DNA of 64,000 nt from Acinetobacter soli (GTDB lineage: Bacteria > Pseudomonadota > Gammaproteobacteria > Pseudomonadales > Moraxellaceae). Positions 43,904-54,370 of this stretch are shown here, one piece after another. Position numbers and translations under genes: made by a program. Each line of letters begins with the position of its first letter. Positions within the stretch are counted from its first letter, which is position 1. Under the pieces are notes generated by a model, which was not told the origin of the DNA, made no database searches, and was given only the letters and a program-made list of their open reading frames with translations. The stretch covers positions 44,612 to 108,611 of the forward strand of contig NZ_BBNM01000011.1 of assembly GCF_000760595.1 (NCBI RefSeq), given 5' to 3'.

Positions 43904-44875
43904 ATGAACATTTTAAAGCTGCCTCGATTATTTAAAACACAACATTTAACGCTCCTTATGGGGCTTATGCTCGGTGCAACATCAGTAACATGGTCAGCCA
44001 CAAATAATCAGAACAAAAACACGATGGATATCATCACTGAGCAGCAGCTTAAAGGCACATCACAACAGTTTATTTTAACCTCGCAATATACGCCGCATCA
44101 CTATTTAATCAATCTGTACATCCCTCAAGCACCCGCCCCCAAAGCGGGTTATCCGGTGCTGTACTTACTTGATGGCAATGCTACATTTGAAAGCGCTCGC
44201 GCAATTGCTCAAGCGATGGCAGGCGGCAGCAACAAGTTTGGAACAGATCCATTGGTCATTGTTGCAATTGGATATGCAGGCGATGCTTTGTTTTCCGCTC
44301 AAAATCGCGCACTTGATTACACGTCAACTGTGGCTACAAATGATAAACCCAATAAGCAATACAGTTATGGTGGAGATACTCAGTTTTTAAAGTTTATCGA
44401 CAATGAGCTCAAGCCACAGATTTTTAATCGTGTTCGCATCAATCGCGATCACCAAACCTTATTTGGTCACTCTTTTGGTGGATTATTTACTTTAAATACC
44501 TTCTTTAAACGTCCTGATTCCTTTCAACGTTACTTTGCTGCCAGTCCATCACTTTGGTACAACAATCATGTATTGCTACAAGAGCAAGATCTGTGGCGCA
44601 AACAGAGCAATCAAATAAAAAAATCAATCTATCTGATGACCACGGTCGGCACCTCAGAAAGTAGTAGCGATATGCAGCGCTCGATCAGTAAAAATGCAGC
44701 CCGCGACTTCTTTTCAGGTTTTAGCCGGGTCAATACCAACAAGTTGCATTCGTGGCACTTTTACCATCCGAGCGAACAGCATATTGGGAATTTGTATGCC
44801 AGTTTGCCAAAAGCGATTTTATTGGCCAGTTGCAATAGTTTAAATAACTGCCAAAAACTTTTTGACGAGCAATAG
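43904..44875 (+). CDS. secreted esterase, putative siderophore hydrolase (IroE/esterase D-like)
   Basis: 323 residues with a hydrophobic signal (LTLLMGLMLGATSVTWSA). Catalytic Ser is in FGHSFGGLF and likely His in SEQHIGNLY, with acid in between. The layout LYIPQAPAPKAGYPVLYLLDGN is as in IroE and BesA, which cut ferri-siderophores in the periplasm. No siderophore gene is near. Substrate therefore open. Confidence 0.78.
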   Translation: MNILKLPRLFKTQHLTLLMGLMLGATSVTWSATNNQNKNTMDIITEQQLKGTSQQFILTSQYTPHHYLINLYIPQAPAPKAGYPVLYLLDGNATFESARAIAQAMAGGSNKFGTDPLVIVAIGYAGDALFSAQNRALDYTSTVATNDKPNKQYSYGGDTQFLKFIDNELKPQIFNRVRINRDHQTLFGHSFGGLFTLNTFFKRPDSFQRYFAASPSLWYNNHVLLQEQDLWRKQSNQIKKSIYLMTTVGTSESSSDMQRSISKNAARDFFSGFSRVNTNKLHSWHFYHPSEQHIGNLYASLPKAILLASCNSLNNCQKLFDEQ

Positions 44876-45024
44876 TTTGCATCAAAAACTTACTTACTTT
44901 TGGCAAGTTTTTTGACTATTTTTTACACGATTTGACGTTTTATCAACAAAACACGTCATTCAATCTTCATGTGATATGACTACTCTAAAAAGCGGGTTGA
45001 ATGATGAGTCACATGGAGCATTTT

Positions 45025-45543
45025 ATGTCAAAAAAAGTGGCTGTTTTATTGACGCATGACTTTTCAGATACAGAATACGTCGAGTCGATTCATGCTTACC
45101 GCGCTGCCGGACACAGTATTTTGAATATTGAAAATTGTGAGGGAAATATCGTCTACGGTTTAAAGCGTAAAACGTCGGTCACGATCGATTGTAGTATTCA
45201 GCATAGTTGTGTACACGACTTTGATGCCTTGTTTATTGCAGGCGGTATATCACCCACACAGCTTAGTTTAGACACACAATTTATTGAATTTGTCCAAAAG
45301 TTTGCCAATGCACAAAAACCAATTTTTAGTAGTTGTGATGATCCTTCACTGCTGATACATGCGAACATCGTACGCGGACGACGCCTCACCGCAATTGATC
45401 AAGTCAGCTCTCAACTGGTAGAGGCAGGTGCAGTTTATCTAGATCAAGATGTGGTGAATGACAACAATCTATACGTCAGTTCACACTCGCCTGATGTACT
45501 TCCGTTATTTTTAAATGAAACATTAAAAGTATTACGCTTGTAA
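45025..45543 (+). CDS. DJ-1/PfpI family protein
   Basis: 172 residues, single flavodoxin-like domain. VAVLLTHDFSDTEYVESIHAYRAAGH and FDALFIAGG fit the family. The nucleophile turn reads SSCDDPSLL instead of CHG/CHA, so the cysteine is kept but His is replaced by Asp. ATG 45025 is chosen (GGAG 7 bases upstream). Function unknown; relatives are deglycases or chaperones. Confidence 0.8.
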   Translation: MSKKVAVLLTHDFSDTEYVESIHAYRAAGHSILNIENCEGNIVYGLKRKTSVTIDCSIQHSCVHDFDALFIAGGISPTQLSLDTQFIEFVQKFANAQKPIFSSCDDPSLLIHANIVRGRRLTAIDQVSSQLVEAGAVYLDQDVVNDNNLYVSSHSPDVLPLFLNETLKVLRL

Positions 45544-45587
45544 AACCGACTGGAATCTTGGTAGCAAGATTCCAGTCAATGTTGGTC

Positions 45588-46733
45588 TTATACTTTTCCT
45601 AAAATTCCGCGTGCTACAATTTCTTTCATAATTTCATTGGTTCCGCCATAAATACGTTGGATACGCGCATCCACAAAGAAACGTGAAATTGGATACTCGG
45701 CCATATAGCCATATCCACCAAAGAGCTGGAGCAAATTATCGGCAACTTTCATTTGCATATCTGTACTAAAGCTTTTTAATGCGGCTGCTGTTTCTACATC
45801 GAGCTGCCCCTGTTGATACAAACTGACATTACGCTCATAAAATGCTGCGGTCGCCAACTCGTCAATTTTGGCTTGCGCCATCACGAAACGAGTATTTTGA
45901 AAATTTGCAATGGGTTGACCAAATGCCTGACGCTCTTTGATATATGCCGTTGTAATATCAATTGCACCGCGGATTGCTCCGAGTGCGGTAGCCGCAATGG
46001 AGGTTCGCTCACGTGGTAGCTCTTGCATCAAGTAGTTAAATCCTTGGCCGGCTTGTCCTAGCAATTGATCTTTGGGTATTTGGACGTTATCGAAAAACAA
46101 CTCCGAAGTATCTTGTGAATGCAAACCGATTTTTTCCAGATTCGTCCCTTTTTTGAAGCCTTCGAGATGCGTATCTGCCAACAGCAGCGATACACCTTTA
46201 GCACGCGCCTGAGGATCGGTTTTTACTGCTAAAACCACAAGATCGGCATGTTGGCCGTTTGAAATAAATGTTTTGGATCCATTTAATATATAATGTTCGC
46301 CATCTAAAATCGCTGTCGTGCGCATGGCTTGTACATCCGAACCTGCTCCCGGTTCGGTCATACCGATTGCACCTACCACTTCGCCAGTTGCCATTTTGGG
46401 TAACCAGTACTGTTTTTGTGCTTCGCTACCAATATTTAAAATATACGGTGCAGCAATTTCAGAGTGACACGAGATTGCTGTAGACAGTGCACCATAGCCC
46501 GCTCTGGCAGACTCTTCAACTAACATCAGTGAGTAATACGTGGGAACACCATAGCCACCATATTCTTCAGGTAAATCTATACATAAAAAACCATTTTCGC
46601 CCAGACTATTCCAAATCGATCTAGGCATGATTCCTTCACGCTCCCATTGATCATAATGTGGCGCGATATGTTCTTTCATATAGCGTTTGAAATTGTCACG
46701 GAATAATTCTAATTCGGCATCATATGGCAACAT
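45588..46733 (-). CDS. acyl-CoA dehydrogenase (long-chain-like)
   Basis: 381 residues. FAD/substrate motifs GAIGMTEPGAGSDVQ and FGGYGYMAEYP; C-terminal IYGGTNEIMKEIVAR. The Glu of the YEGT type is absent (YGGT), as in LCAD and isovaleryl-CoA enzymes, which carry the base in helix G; ELPRERTSIA is in that place. Start ATG 46733 with AGGA 6 bases up. No beta-oxidation partners are adjacent. Confidence 0.92.
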   Translation of the reverse strand: MLPYDAELELFRDNFKRYMKEHIAPHYDQWEREGIMPRSIWNSLGENGFLCIDLPEEYGGYGVPTYYSLMLVEESARAGYGALSTAISCHSEIAAPYILNIGSEAQKQYWLPKMATGEVVGAIGMTEPGAGSDVQAMRTTAILDGEHYILNGSKTFISNGQHADLVVLAVKTDPQARAKGVSLLLADTHLEGFKKGTNLEKIGLHSQDTSELFFDNVQIPKDQLLGQAGQGFNYLMQELPRERTSIAATALGAIRGAIDITTAYIKERQAFGQPIANFQNTRFVMAQAKIDELATAAFYERNVSLYQQGQLDVETAAALKSFSTDMQMKVADNLLQLFGGYGYMAEYPISRFFVDARIQRIYGGTNEIMKEIVARGILGKV

Positions 46734-46854
46734 CACTTATCCTCAATTTTTTGTTTTCAAATATCCATCTATTGCATGCTAAACAGTTTTGCTAACACTG
46801 TCATGCCTTGTGCCCACAAAAGCACTGAACGCTTCAGTCGGATAAAAATCGAAT

Positions 46855-46884
46855 AAAAAAAGGAGGCTCATGCCTCCTTTTTTA
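46855..46884 (-). terminator. terminator of dctA
   Basis: Stem AGGAGGC/GCCTCCT, loop TCAT, flanked by A- and T-runs, just beyond the dctA stop. Confidence 0.9.
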
Positions 46885-46898
46885 ACTTTATACATCTA

Positions 46899-48245
46899 TC
46901 ATGCGTGCGCAGGATTGTCTGTTTCAAGCATTTTACGATCAACTTCAGCTGGATTATTCAATGCTTCATTGAGTTTGTCTTTGTCTAATGCACCCACCCA
47001 CTTCGCTACCGCAATGGTCGCAAGCGTGTTACCTGTAAGGTTAGTCAATGCACGAGCCTCTGACATGAAGCGGTCGATACCCAAAATAAGTGCCAAGCCC
47101 GCAACCGGAATATGTCCAACTGCCGACAAAGTTGCTGCCATCACAATAAAGCCAGAACCTGTTACACCTGCTGCGCCTTTTGATGAAATCAAAAGCACAA
47201 GAAGCAAGGTAATCTGATGTTGAACATCGAGTGGTGTATTGGTCGCCTGAGCAATAAAGATTGCCGCCATAGTCAGGTAAATCGATGTACCATCAAGGTT
47301 AAACGAATAACCTGTTGGAATCACCAGACCCACGACTGATTTTTCACAGCCTGCGATTTCCAGTTTACGCAACATACGTGGCAGTACAGATTCAGAAGAA
47401 GATGTACCCAGTACAATCAGCAACTCTTCGCGGATTAAGCGAATCATTTTCAAGATACTAAAACCACAGATACGGCTAATCGTTCCCAAAATAATGAAGA
47501 TAAACAGTAAACAAGTGATATAGAAGCAGATAATCAACTGGCCAAGCTGTACCAGTGTACCCACACCGTACTTACCAATGGTAAATGCCATCGCACCAAA
47601 TGCACCGATTGGCGCAAGCTTCATTATCATATTTACGATGTTGAAGAATACATGCGACACTTGGTCAATGAATTTAAGTACAGGACGTCCAGCATCACCA
47701 AGTTTATGTAGCGCAAAACCAAATAAAATGGCAAACATCAAAACTTGAAGAATCTCGCCATTTGCAAATGCACCGACGACGGTATCTGGAATAATATGCA
47801 TCAAAAATTCGATGGTCGACTGCGACTCACCTGAAGATACATATTTTGCAATACCAGATGTATCCAGAGATGCTGGATCAACGTTCATGCCAACACCAGG
47901 TTTGACGACGTTAATCACCAGCAAACCGATCAACAATGCAATGGTCGATACCACTTCAAAGTACAGTAAAGCCACACCACCTGTTTTACCTACAGATTTC
48001 ATGCTTTCCATACCCGCGATACCACTGACCACAGTACAGAAGATGACAGGTGCGATGATCATTTTGATCAGCTTAATGAATGCGTCACCAAGTGGTTTAA
48101 GTTGCTCACCTAAACCTGGAATATGTTCCTTGACTCCATCAACGACTACATTTGAACTAGGGTAAAAGTGTCCAACCAAGATACCTGCGATAATAGCAAC
48201 AATCACTTGGAAATATAGAGACTTATAAATTGGTTTTTTAGCCAT
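46899..48245 (-). CDS. dctA: C4-dicarboxylate:cation symporter DctA
   Basis: 448 residues, inner membrane, eight helices plus two hairpins. [15 protein letters not shown] (serine-rich HP1), [13 protein letters not shown] (TM7), and [19 protein letters not shown] (HP2) are the DAACS signatures. The sequence is close to DctA rather than GltP. It takes up succinate, fumarate and malate. Two inverted repeats lie just upstream. Confidence 0.94.
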   Translation of the reverse strand: MAKKPIYKSLYFQVIVAIIAGILVGHFYPSSNVVVDGVKEHIPGLGEQLKPLGDAFIKLIKMIIAPVIFCTVVSGIAGMESMKSVGKTGGVALLYFEVVSTIALLIGLLVINVVKPGVGMNVDPASLDTSGIAKYVSSGESQSTIEFLMHIIPDTVVGAFANGEILQVLMFAILFGFALHKLGDAGRPVLKFIDQVSHVFFNIVNMIMKLAPIGAFGAMAFTIGKYGVGTLVQLGQLIICFYITCLLFIFIILGTISRICGFSILKMIRLIREELLIVLGTSSSESVLPRMLRKLEIAGCEKSVVGLVIPTGYSFNLDGTSIYLTMAAIFIAQATNTPLDVQHQITLLLVLLISSKGAAGVTGSGFIVMAATLSAVGHIPVAGLALILGIDRFMSEARALTNLTGNTLATIAVAKWVGALDKDKLNEALNNPAEVDRKMLETDNPAHA

Positions 48246-48263
48246 AACTTTACTTCAATCTGT

Positions 48264-48317
48264 ATTTCTAAATCCTTAGAAATATGCAAATGAAAAAATC
48301 TATATCGTCGATATAGA
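48264..48317 (-). promoter_or_regulatory. two inverted repeats upstream of dctA
   Basis: ATTTCTAA-ATCC-TTAGAAAT (48264-48283) is a perfect 8-bp hairpin 19 bases before the start. TCTATATCG-T-CGATATAGA (48299-48317) is a perfect 9-bp operator-like palindrome. Role unknown. Confidence 0.5.
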
Positions 48318-48698
48318 CAGCCCTTTAGTCCCTTACAGCACAAACAACGGTTCCTGATGTCATGCTGCAAAAGCAAAGTAAATTTTGTCAGACAAAAAAT
48401 ACTTTTCCTCGATGTGAAAACAATATGTTTTCAAAAAATGTTCAGTATCAAAATCTCAACCTATTATCAAGATTTACGAAACATAAACAAGGAGATCATT
48501 AAAAAAAAATAAATAATTTTTTAAGCGTGAAAAGTTTACTGCAATTAGTCAAATAGTCGATGAAGCAATCAATTTAATGGCTATATTTTGATCAAAATTA
48601 AGTTAGACATTAGTCTAATAGAATATTTCGCGATCCATTCATTTAATTTTTATGTCATAGTGAGGAAATCCATTTCCTTATGAAATATCAAAAAAGAT
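48318..48698. other. divergent spacer dctA / ybiB-like gene
   Basis: AT-rich, no ORF; promoters for both genes must lie here. Nothing else recognised. Confidence 0.4.
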
Positions 48699-49700
48699 AT
48701 GAATACGAAAAAAAACCTTTATCGAGATGCTGAACATCCCTTTGCGCAGTACGTAAGAATCTTGGGGAAAGGCAAAACAGGCTCTCGATCTTTAAGTTAT
48801 GACGAAGCTTATCAAGCTTTCACCATGATTTTAAAGGGTGAGGTTCTTGATGTTCAGCTGGGTGCTTTTTTAATGTTACTGCGGGTCAAGGAAGAATCGG
48901 TCGATGAACTGAGTGGATTTGTTCAGGCCACGCGTGACCAACTTAATTTTGAAGCTCTTGATGTCGATTTGGATTGGTCATCTTACGCAGGTAAACGTAA
49001 ACATTATCCATGGTTTTTGCTTGCTGCTCTCACCCTTGCACATCATGGGTATAACATTGTGATGCATGGTGCTTCCGGGCATACACTCAACCGTGTTTAT
49101 ACCGAACAAGTTCTGGAGTTTTTGGGTTATCCGATCTGTCAAAACCAACAAGACGTGAAGCAGCAACTTGCTCAGCAGCACTTTGCCTATTTACCTTTAG
49201 ATGTGATTTCGCCTGTACTGAGTGATCTGATTTCTCTTCGTAACGTGATGGGACTTCGTTCTCCTGTTCATACTCTGGCCCGACTCATTAATCCATTTAA
49301 TGCAAAAGCAACTTTACAGGCGATTTTTCATCCTGCTTATCGTGCTTCGCACCAGCGCACTGCCTTTCAGCTCGGCTATCAAAATAGTGCTGTAATTAAA
49401 GGTGAAGGTGGCGAATTCGAACGTAACCCTGATGCCAAAACACTCATTTGCGGTATTAGATCGGGTGAACTCTATGAACACGAATTACCCAAGCTCACTC
49501 CCGAGCGTAGTCCCATCGAAGATGAACTGAATCTAGAAACCTTTAAAGCAGTCTGGTTAGGGCAGCAAACGCATGAATATGGTGAAATCGCGGTGACTGA
49601 AACCATCGGGATTGCGCTCTATACCATGAATGTCTGTGATAGCTATGAAAACGCGATGCTTCAGGCAAAGGCGTTATGGTTAGATCGCTTTAAAAAATAA
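48699..49700 (+). CDS. ybiB: YbiB/TrpD2 family protein (anthranilate phosphoribosyltransferase-like)
   Basis: 333 residues in the nucleoside phosphorylase/phosphoribosyltransferase class II fold. The helical N-terminus (LSYDEAYQAFTMILKGEVLDVQLGAFLMLLR, in pieces) and HGASGHTLNRVYTEQVLEFLGY are as in E. coli YbiB. It lacks the TrpD PRPP loop GTGGD. YbiB binds nucleic acid rather than making tryptophan (known). Confidence 0.85.
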   Translation: MNTKKNLYRDAEHPFAQYVRILGKGKTGSRSLSYDEAYQAFTMILKGEVLDVQLGAFLMLLRVKEESVDELSGFVQATRDQLNFEALDVDLDWSSYAGKRKHYPWFLLAALTLAHHGYNIVMHGASGHTLNRVYTEQVLEFLGYPICQNQQDVKQQLAQQHFAYLPLDVISPVLSDLISLRNVMGLRSPVHTLARLINPFNAKATLQAIFHPAYRASHQRTAFQLGYQNSAVIKGEGGEFERNPDAKTLICGIRSGELYEHELPKLTPERSPIEDELNLETFKAVWLGQQTHEYGEIAVTETIGIALYTMNVCDSYENAMLQAKALWLDRFKK

Positions 49701-49714
49701 TATTAAAGATTAAA

Positions 49715-49741
49715 AAAGCCCAGTGAATTCTGGGCTTTTTG
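49715..49741. terminator. terminator between ybiB and yeaC
   Basis: Nine-bp stem AAAGCCCAG/CTGGGCTTT, loop TGAATT, with T-run. Confidence 0.88.
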
Positions 49742-49744
49742 GAT

Positions 49745-50017
49745 TTATACGAATCGAATGGGTTTAAATTCAGGCTCGTTTTTGTGATGGTCATCATCAC
49801 ATTCTTCACCTTCTTCTTTGCTGCCACGGTCAATGTATCCCGAGCGCTCTTCCTCTGGCAAGTTCTGGTGTTCCCACACCATCACGGCCTGCATGCAGAT
49901 TTGTCTTTGTTCAGCTGTAAGCGCGACGCCATTGGGCCATTTGCCAATCTCAACTGCTGTTTTTAAGCGCTGAACGATCTCTGGATCTAATACGTTAAGC
50001 ATTTGTTCAATATTCAT
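49745..50017 (-). CDS. yeaC: YeaC family protein (DUF1315)
   Basis: 90 residues. ALTAEQRQICMQAVMVWEH and the acidic KEEGEECDDDH tail fit DUF1315. Function unknown. Its start overlaps the nadK stop by 4 bases. Confidence 0.85.
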   Translation of the reverse strand: MNIEQMLNVLDPEIVQRLKTAVEIGKWPNGVALTAEQRQICMQAVMVWEHQNLPEEERSGYIDRGSKEEGEECDDDHHKNEPEFKPIRFV

Positions 50018-50937
50018 GAGTCATCCTGCTCTTTGATTAAGTCAAAATCTTGATTCCATCCCAGCTTGGTACGACACGCCATATAAAAATCATAACCAGG
50101 TGGATGCAACAGGTTTAGTTTAAACGGATGTTTACGGATATGTACACAGTCTCCCACATTGAGTGAGACACTATGTTGACCATCAGCACTTACCATCGGT
50201 AAAACACGATTTTCACGAATGGTTAGTTTGATTTCACTTTGTCCACCTACCACAATCGGGCGAGAAGACAACGTATGTGGATGCATTGGAACGAGCGCAA
50301 TCGCATCCATGCTTGGATGTAAAATAGGACCACCACCTGACAGTGCATAGGCTGTCGAACCGGTTGGTGTCGAAACAATCAAACCATCACTATGTTGACG
50401 ATATACAAATTGACCGTCAATTTGCAGATCAAAATCGATCATGTGCACTGATTTTCCTGAGTGCAGCACGATGTCATTGAGTGCGATGGCATCATAATGG
50501 GTTTCCCCTTTGGTACGCACTTCAATTTCGAGCAAGAAACGGCGATCAAGCTGAAAATGACCTTGCAATACCTGATCAAGCTTAAACAAAACATCCGCAG
50601 GGCGGATATCCGTTAAAAACCCTAACCGCCCGCGGTTAATGCCAATGACTGGCGTATGATGGCGCACCAGTGCTCGTGCAGCATGCAGGAGTGAACCATC
50701 GCCACCCACCACAATCACTAAGTCCACCACCTCACCCAATAACGAGCGACTAGCAGTTTGGACATTGTTGTAAGGGACAAGTTCTGCGGTTTGTTGATCA
50801 AAGATCACATGCAGACCTAAACCTCTTAAATGATCATAAATCAAACAAAGAGTTTCAACTACAGATATTTTATCGGGGCGGCCAATCAAACCTATGTTTC
50901 GAAAAGATTTGGCGGACGAAAGATTAGCAGATTGCAT
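50014..50937 (-). CDS. nadK: NAD kinase
   Basis: 307 residues. ATP-site GGDGSLLHAAR and NAD-site STPTGSTAYALSGGGP are the NadK signatures. It phosphorylates NAD+ to NADP+. AAGG 6 bases before the ATG. Coupled with yeaC. Confidence 0.96.
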   Translation of the reverse strand: MQSANLSSAKSFRNIGLIGRPDKISVVETLCLIYDHLRGLGLHVIFDQQTAELVPYNNVQTASRSLLGEVVDLVIVVGGDGSLLHAARALVRHHTPVIGINRGRLGFLTDIRPADVLFKLDQVLQGHFQLDRRFLLEIEVRTKGETHYDAIALNDIVLHSGKSVHMIDFDLQIDGQFVYRQHSDGLIVSTPTGSTAYALSGGGPILHPSMDAIALVPMHPHTLSSRPIVVGGQSEIKLTIRENRVLPMVSADGQHSVSLNVGDCVHIRKHPFKLNLLHPPGYDFYMACRTKLGWNQDFDLIKEQDDS

Positions 50938-51364
50938 TGGATGCCTTATATATGCCTATCGGTTAAATTGAGCTGAGCCAAAAATTTGGTGATCGCAAAT
51001 CTAATCGCGTTACAACGTATCACCTTATGATCTCACCCGCTATTCATCAACATTCAGCATGTGATTTGACAAATTAATATAGCATAACTTTATGAAAATG
51101 CTGTTCAAGATGGCGACCCCACTCTCTTAAGCTCATCATTTCAGTACAAAACTGAATGAGCACAGAGATGTTATGGCTTCATATTTTATTCATAAATTGT
51201 GTTAACGACTTTTATTTTGCTTTTTAATTCTGCAAAACAAAAGAAATATCAATCAGATTTTCATGAATTTAGACTTTTTCTATCTGTTCACAGTTTTATC
51301 ATTGCAATGCCTGTATAGCTATCGCATGATTGGCAAACTAGATTGAATTTTTTATGACAGATTT
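50938..51364. other. divergent spacer nadK / mrcB
   Basis: About 430 AT-rich bases with no ORF that I trust. It must carry both promoters. Confidence 0.4.
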
Positions 51365-53758
51365 ATGAAGTTTGAACGCGGCATAGGTTTTTTTGCGCTT
51401 ATTTTTTCCGTTCTTGTGATTGGCGGTTTTATTGCATTTAGTATTTATGTGATTCGCCTAGACACGGTTATACGAAACAAATTTGAAGGCCAACGCTGGG
51501 ATATTCCCGCCAAGGTATTTGCACGGCCACTCGAAATTTACACCAATGCTTCTATTTCACAAGCCAACTTTACCCAAGAGCTGAATATGCTCGGTTATAA
51601 GAGTTCAGATAGCTACACCAAACCTGGAAGCTACGTCAATCAGGGTAGTAGCATGTATGTGCATACTCGTGGCTTTGATTTTGGTGATAGCAGTGAACCA
51701 GAACAAGTACTTGAAGTGACTTTTAGTGCCGATCAGGTGACTGACGTGCGGGCAACCAAGCCATCTAGTACGGGTATTGCGCGCTTAGAACCGATGTTGA
51801 TTGGTGGGATATACCCACAGCATAACGAAGACCGCGTTCTGATTAAACTCAATAAAGTACCAAAAACGCTTATTGAGGCACTGATTGCCACGGAAGACCG
51901 TAACTTCTATCATCATCATGGACTTTCAATTCGCGGAACTGCACGTGCACTGGTCAGTAATGTGACGGGCGGTAAGCGTCAGGGTGGCTCTACACTGACC
52001 CAACAGTTGGTTAAAAACTTTTATTTAAGCCCGGAACGAACCTTAAAACGTAAGGTGAATGAAGCATTAATGTCTTTATTACTTGAGCTTCATTACAATA
52101 AAGATGAAATCCTTGAAGCTTATTTAAATGAAGTCAATCTGGGTCAAAACGGCAACTACTCGATTAATGGTTACGGACTGGCTTCACAATTCTACTTTGG
52201 ATTGCCTTTACGTGAACTGAATGTCGCGCAGCAAGCCTATCTGGTCGGACTGGTGCAAGGCCCGTCTTTGTATAATCCTTGGCGCAATCCAGAAGGTGCT
52301 TTAAAACGTCGTAATACTGTACTGAACAATATGCTGGTCATGGGCTATTTGAGCCAAGCAGAATATGAGCAAGAAAGTGCACGCCCACTTGGTGTATTGT
52401 CTAAACCAAGCGTAGGCACAGCAAAGTTTCCAGATTTTCTCGATATTGTGCGTCGTCAATTGCGTTCTGAATATCAAGAAACCGATTTGACCAATCAAGG
52501 TTTGCGTATTTTTACAACGCTTGATCCAATCGCGCAAACACGTATTCAAGACGCTTTCAAAGCCTCTGTCGGTCAGCTTGCCAAGGGTAATCCATCGCGC
52601 TTACGTGATTTGCAAGGTGCTGTATTGGTCTCTCACCCTGAAAATGGGGAATTAGTTGCTGCCGTTGGCTCGACACAAGACTTTACAGGCTTCAACCGTG
52701 CTGTCGATGCCAAGCGTCAGGTAGGTTCATTACTTAAACCTGTCATTTACCTCAATGCAATTGAATCTGGTCGTTATAATTGGGCAAGTCGTATTCAAGA
52801 CAGAGCAGTCAATGTTCCTACTGGCAGTGACCAAAGCTGGACACCGAAAAACTATAGTGGCGGTGAGCACGGCGAAGTCACTATGGCACAAGCCCTTGCC
52901 AACTCTTACAACTTATCGGCAGTGCGTTTAGGGCAAGAATTTGGTGTTTCAGCATTTACCAATAAATTGAAAAAATTTGGTGTGACCTCTGAAATACCAT
53001 CTTATCCATCTGTGTTCTTAGGTGCGGTGAATATGTCACCGATGGAAATGCTCAGTATTTACAGTAACTTTGCAACAGGTGGCTTTAAGTATCCAACCCG
53101 CGCTATTCGTTCGGTGGTCGATGCTAACGGTAAGGTTTTAGAGCGTTTTGGTTTAAATGTTGAACAAACCATTGAGCCTTCATCTGCCTATGTACTCAAT
53201 TATGGCTTACAACAGGTCATGGCTTCGGGTACGGGTCGCTCTGCATATAACTCGCTTCCAAGTTCACTTAAACTGGCTGGAAAATCAGGCACAACCAACG
53301 ATACACGCGACTCGTGGTTTGCTGGTTATTCTGGCAATTACGTGGCTGTGGTCTGGCTTGGCTTAGACAATAACAAAGTGACTGGCTTAACAGGCTCATC
53401 GGGTGCCCTACCTGTATGGACCAACGTTATGCGTCAGCTTCGCCAGCAACCCGTGAATCTAAAACAGACCGATGATGTGCAGTGGCAATGGATTGATGTT
53501 GCATCTGGTAATTTGTCTGCTCAAGGCTGTGGCGGTGCAATGTATATTCCAATGTTGCGCTCTACTGTGCCGCACCAAGCAACCTCATGTGCTTATCCGT
53601 ATTATCAATCTGCACCAGTAAGCGCACCTATGTCCGATGAAGATCCAAGCCAAAATAATGGCGACAACATGGATCAATACATCAATGACAGTGAAAATCA
53701 GATGCAAGAAGATCTATCGCAAAATAAAGTTATATCTAGCGGTAGCTACGGCTATTAA
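51365..53758 (+). CDS. mrcB: penicillin-binding protein 1B (bifunctional class A PBP)
   Basis: 797 residues, one N-terminal membrane helix (GFFALIFSVLVIGGFIAFSIYV). UB2H-like region (60-150), transglycosylase GT51 with EDRNFYHHHGLS and GGSTLTQQLVKN, then the transpeptidase: SxxK in GSLLKPV, SxN in ANSYNLS, and KSGTTND. It makes and cross-links peptidoglycan. Three bases before the lpoP-like gene. Confidence 0.96.
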   Translation: MKFERGIGFFALIFSVLVIGGFIAFSIYVIRLDTVIRNKFEGQRWDIPAKVFARPLEIYTNASISQANFTQELNMLGYKSSDSYTKPGSYVNQGSSMYVHTRGFDFGDSSEPEQVLEVTFSADQVTDVRATKPSSTGIARLEPMLIGGIYPQHNEDRVLIKLNKVPKTLIEALIATEDRNFYHHHGLSIRGTARALVSNVTGGKRQGGSTLTQQLVKNFYLSPERTLKRKVNEALMSLLLELHYNKDEILEAYLNEVNLGQNGNYSINGYGLASQFYFGLPLRELNVAQQAYLVGLVQGPSLYNPWRNPEGALKRRNTVLNNMLVMGYLSQAEYEQESARPLGVLSKPSVGTAKFPDFLDIVRRQLRSEYQETDLTNQGLRIFTTLDPIAQTRIQDAFKASVGQLAKGNPSRLRDLQGAVLVSHPENGELVAAVGSTQDFTGFNRAVDAKRQVGSLLKPVIYLNAIESGRYNWASRIQDRAVNVPTGSDQSWTPKNYSGGEHGEVTMAQALANSYNLSAVRLGQEFGVSAFTNKLKKFGVTSEIPSYPSVFLGAVNMSPMEMLSIYSNFATGGFKYPTRAIRSVVDANGKVLERFGLNVEQTIEPSSAYVLNYGLQQVMASGTGRSAYNSLPSSLKLAGKSGTTNDTRDSWFAGYSGNYVAVVWLGLDNNKVTGLTGSSGALPVWTNVMRQLRQQPVNLKQTDDVQWQWIDVASGNLSAQGCGGAMYIPMLRSTVPHQATSCAYPYYQSAPVSAPMSDEDPSQNNGDNMDQYINDSENQMQEDLSQNKVISSGSYGY

Positions 53759-53776
53759 TTCATGATGAGAGTAACA

Positions 53777-54340
53777 ATGCTAAAACAGAGTCTTTTTATT
53801 TTTGGAACCGTCTTGCTGGTGGGGTGTTCAACTCTCTCCGGCACAGATCAATCCAAGAGCAAAGCACCTTCCCCTGCTGCTCAAAATGAACCTAAAGATA
53901 AATCGATTGTGACACCGTCTGGGGTGAAAATTACCCCTTATGAAGAAGAACAAATCAAGCGACAAAAGATGCGCGTGGTGGTTCCTCCTCAAAAAGCGAC
54001 ACAGCAATTTAATGATGGCAAACAGCTTCCCGCCTTTCGCAGCTTGATGCAAAAAACCCAGCAAGCTTATAGCCAAATGCAATGGGACGACGCAGAGCGC
54101 TACGCACTCCAAGCACAGCGCCTTGCGCCTCAGGCACCAGAAACCTTTTTATTTCTTGCAATGGTGGCCAATCAGAAAGGTCGCTATGCCTCAAGTGAAT
54201 CTCTGGCAAGGCGCGGGCTCAGTTTTGCGCAAACCAATGCCATGAAAAAACAGTTGTGGCTGAATATTCTCAATGCAGCACAGAAGCAAAACAACAGTAA
54301 ATCCATCGCACAAGCCCAACAGGCACTGAAGTCTCTTTAG
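53777..54340 (+). CDS. lpoP: outer-membrane lipoprotein with TPR repeats, PBP1B activator LpoP
   Basis: 187 residues. Lipoprotein signal with lipobox LVGC (Cys after VLLVG). A Pro/Lys-rich linker then two TPR motifs (YSQMQWDDAERYALQAQRLAPQ; KGRYASSESLARRGLSFAQ). In Pseudomonas and Acinetobacter the PBP1B activator LpoP has this layout and follows mrcB (known). ATG 53777 is chosen (GAGAG site); in-frame ATGs upstream would lengthen the signal. Confidence 0.85.
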   Translation: MLKQSLFIFGTVLLVGCSTLSGTDQSKSKAPSPAAQNEPKDKSIVTPSGVKITPYEEEQIKRQKMRVVVPPQKATQQFNDGKQLPAFRSLMQKTQQAYSQMQWDDAERYALQAQRLAPQAPETFLFLAMVANQKGRYASSESLARRGLSFAQTNAMKKQLWLNILNAAQKQNNSKSIAQAQQALKSL

Positions 54341-54370
54341 ACTTCAGTAGTGGTTTGTTCGCTTTATATT

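Noticed and set aside
48699..49700. Anthranilate phosphoribosyltransferase trpD
   Set aside because: The GTGGD PRPP loop is missing and there is no trp context; it fits YbiB.
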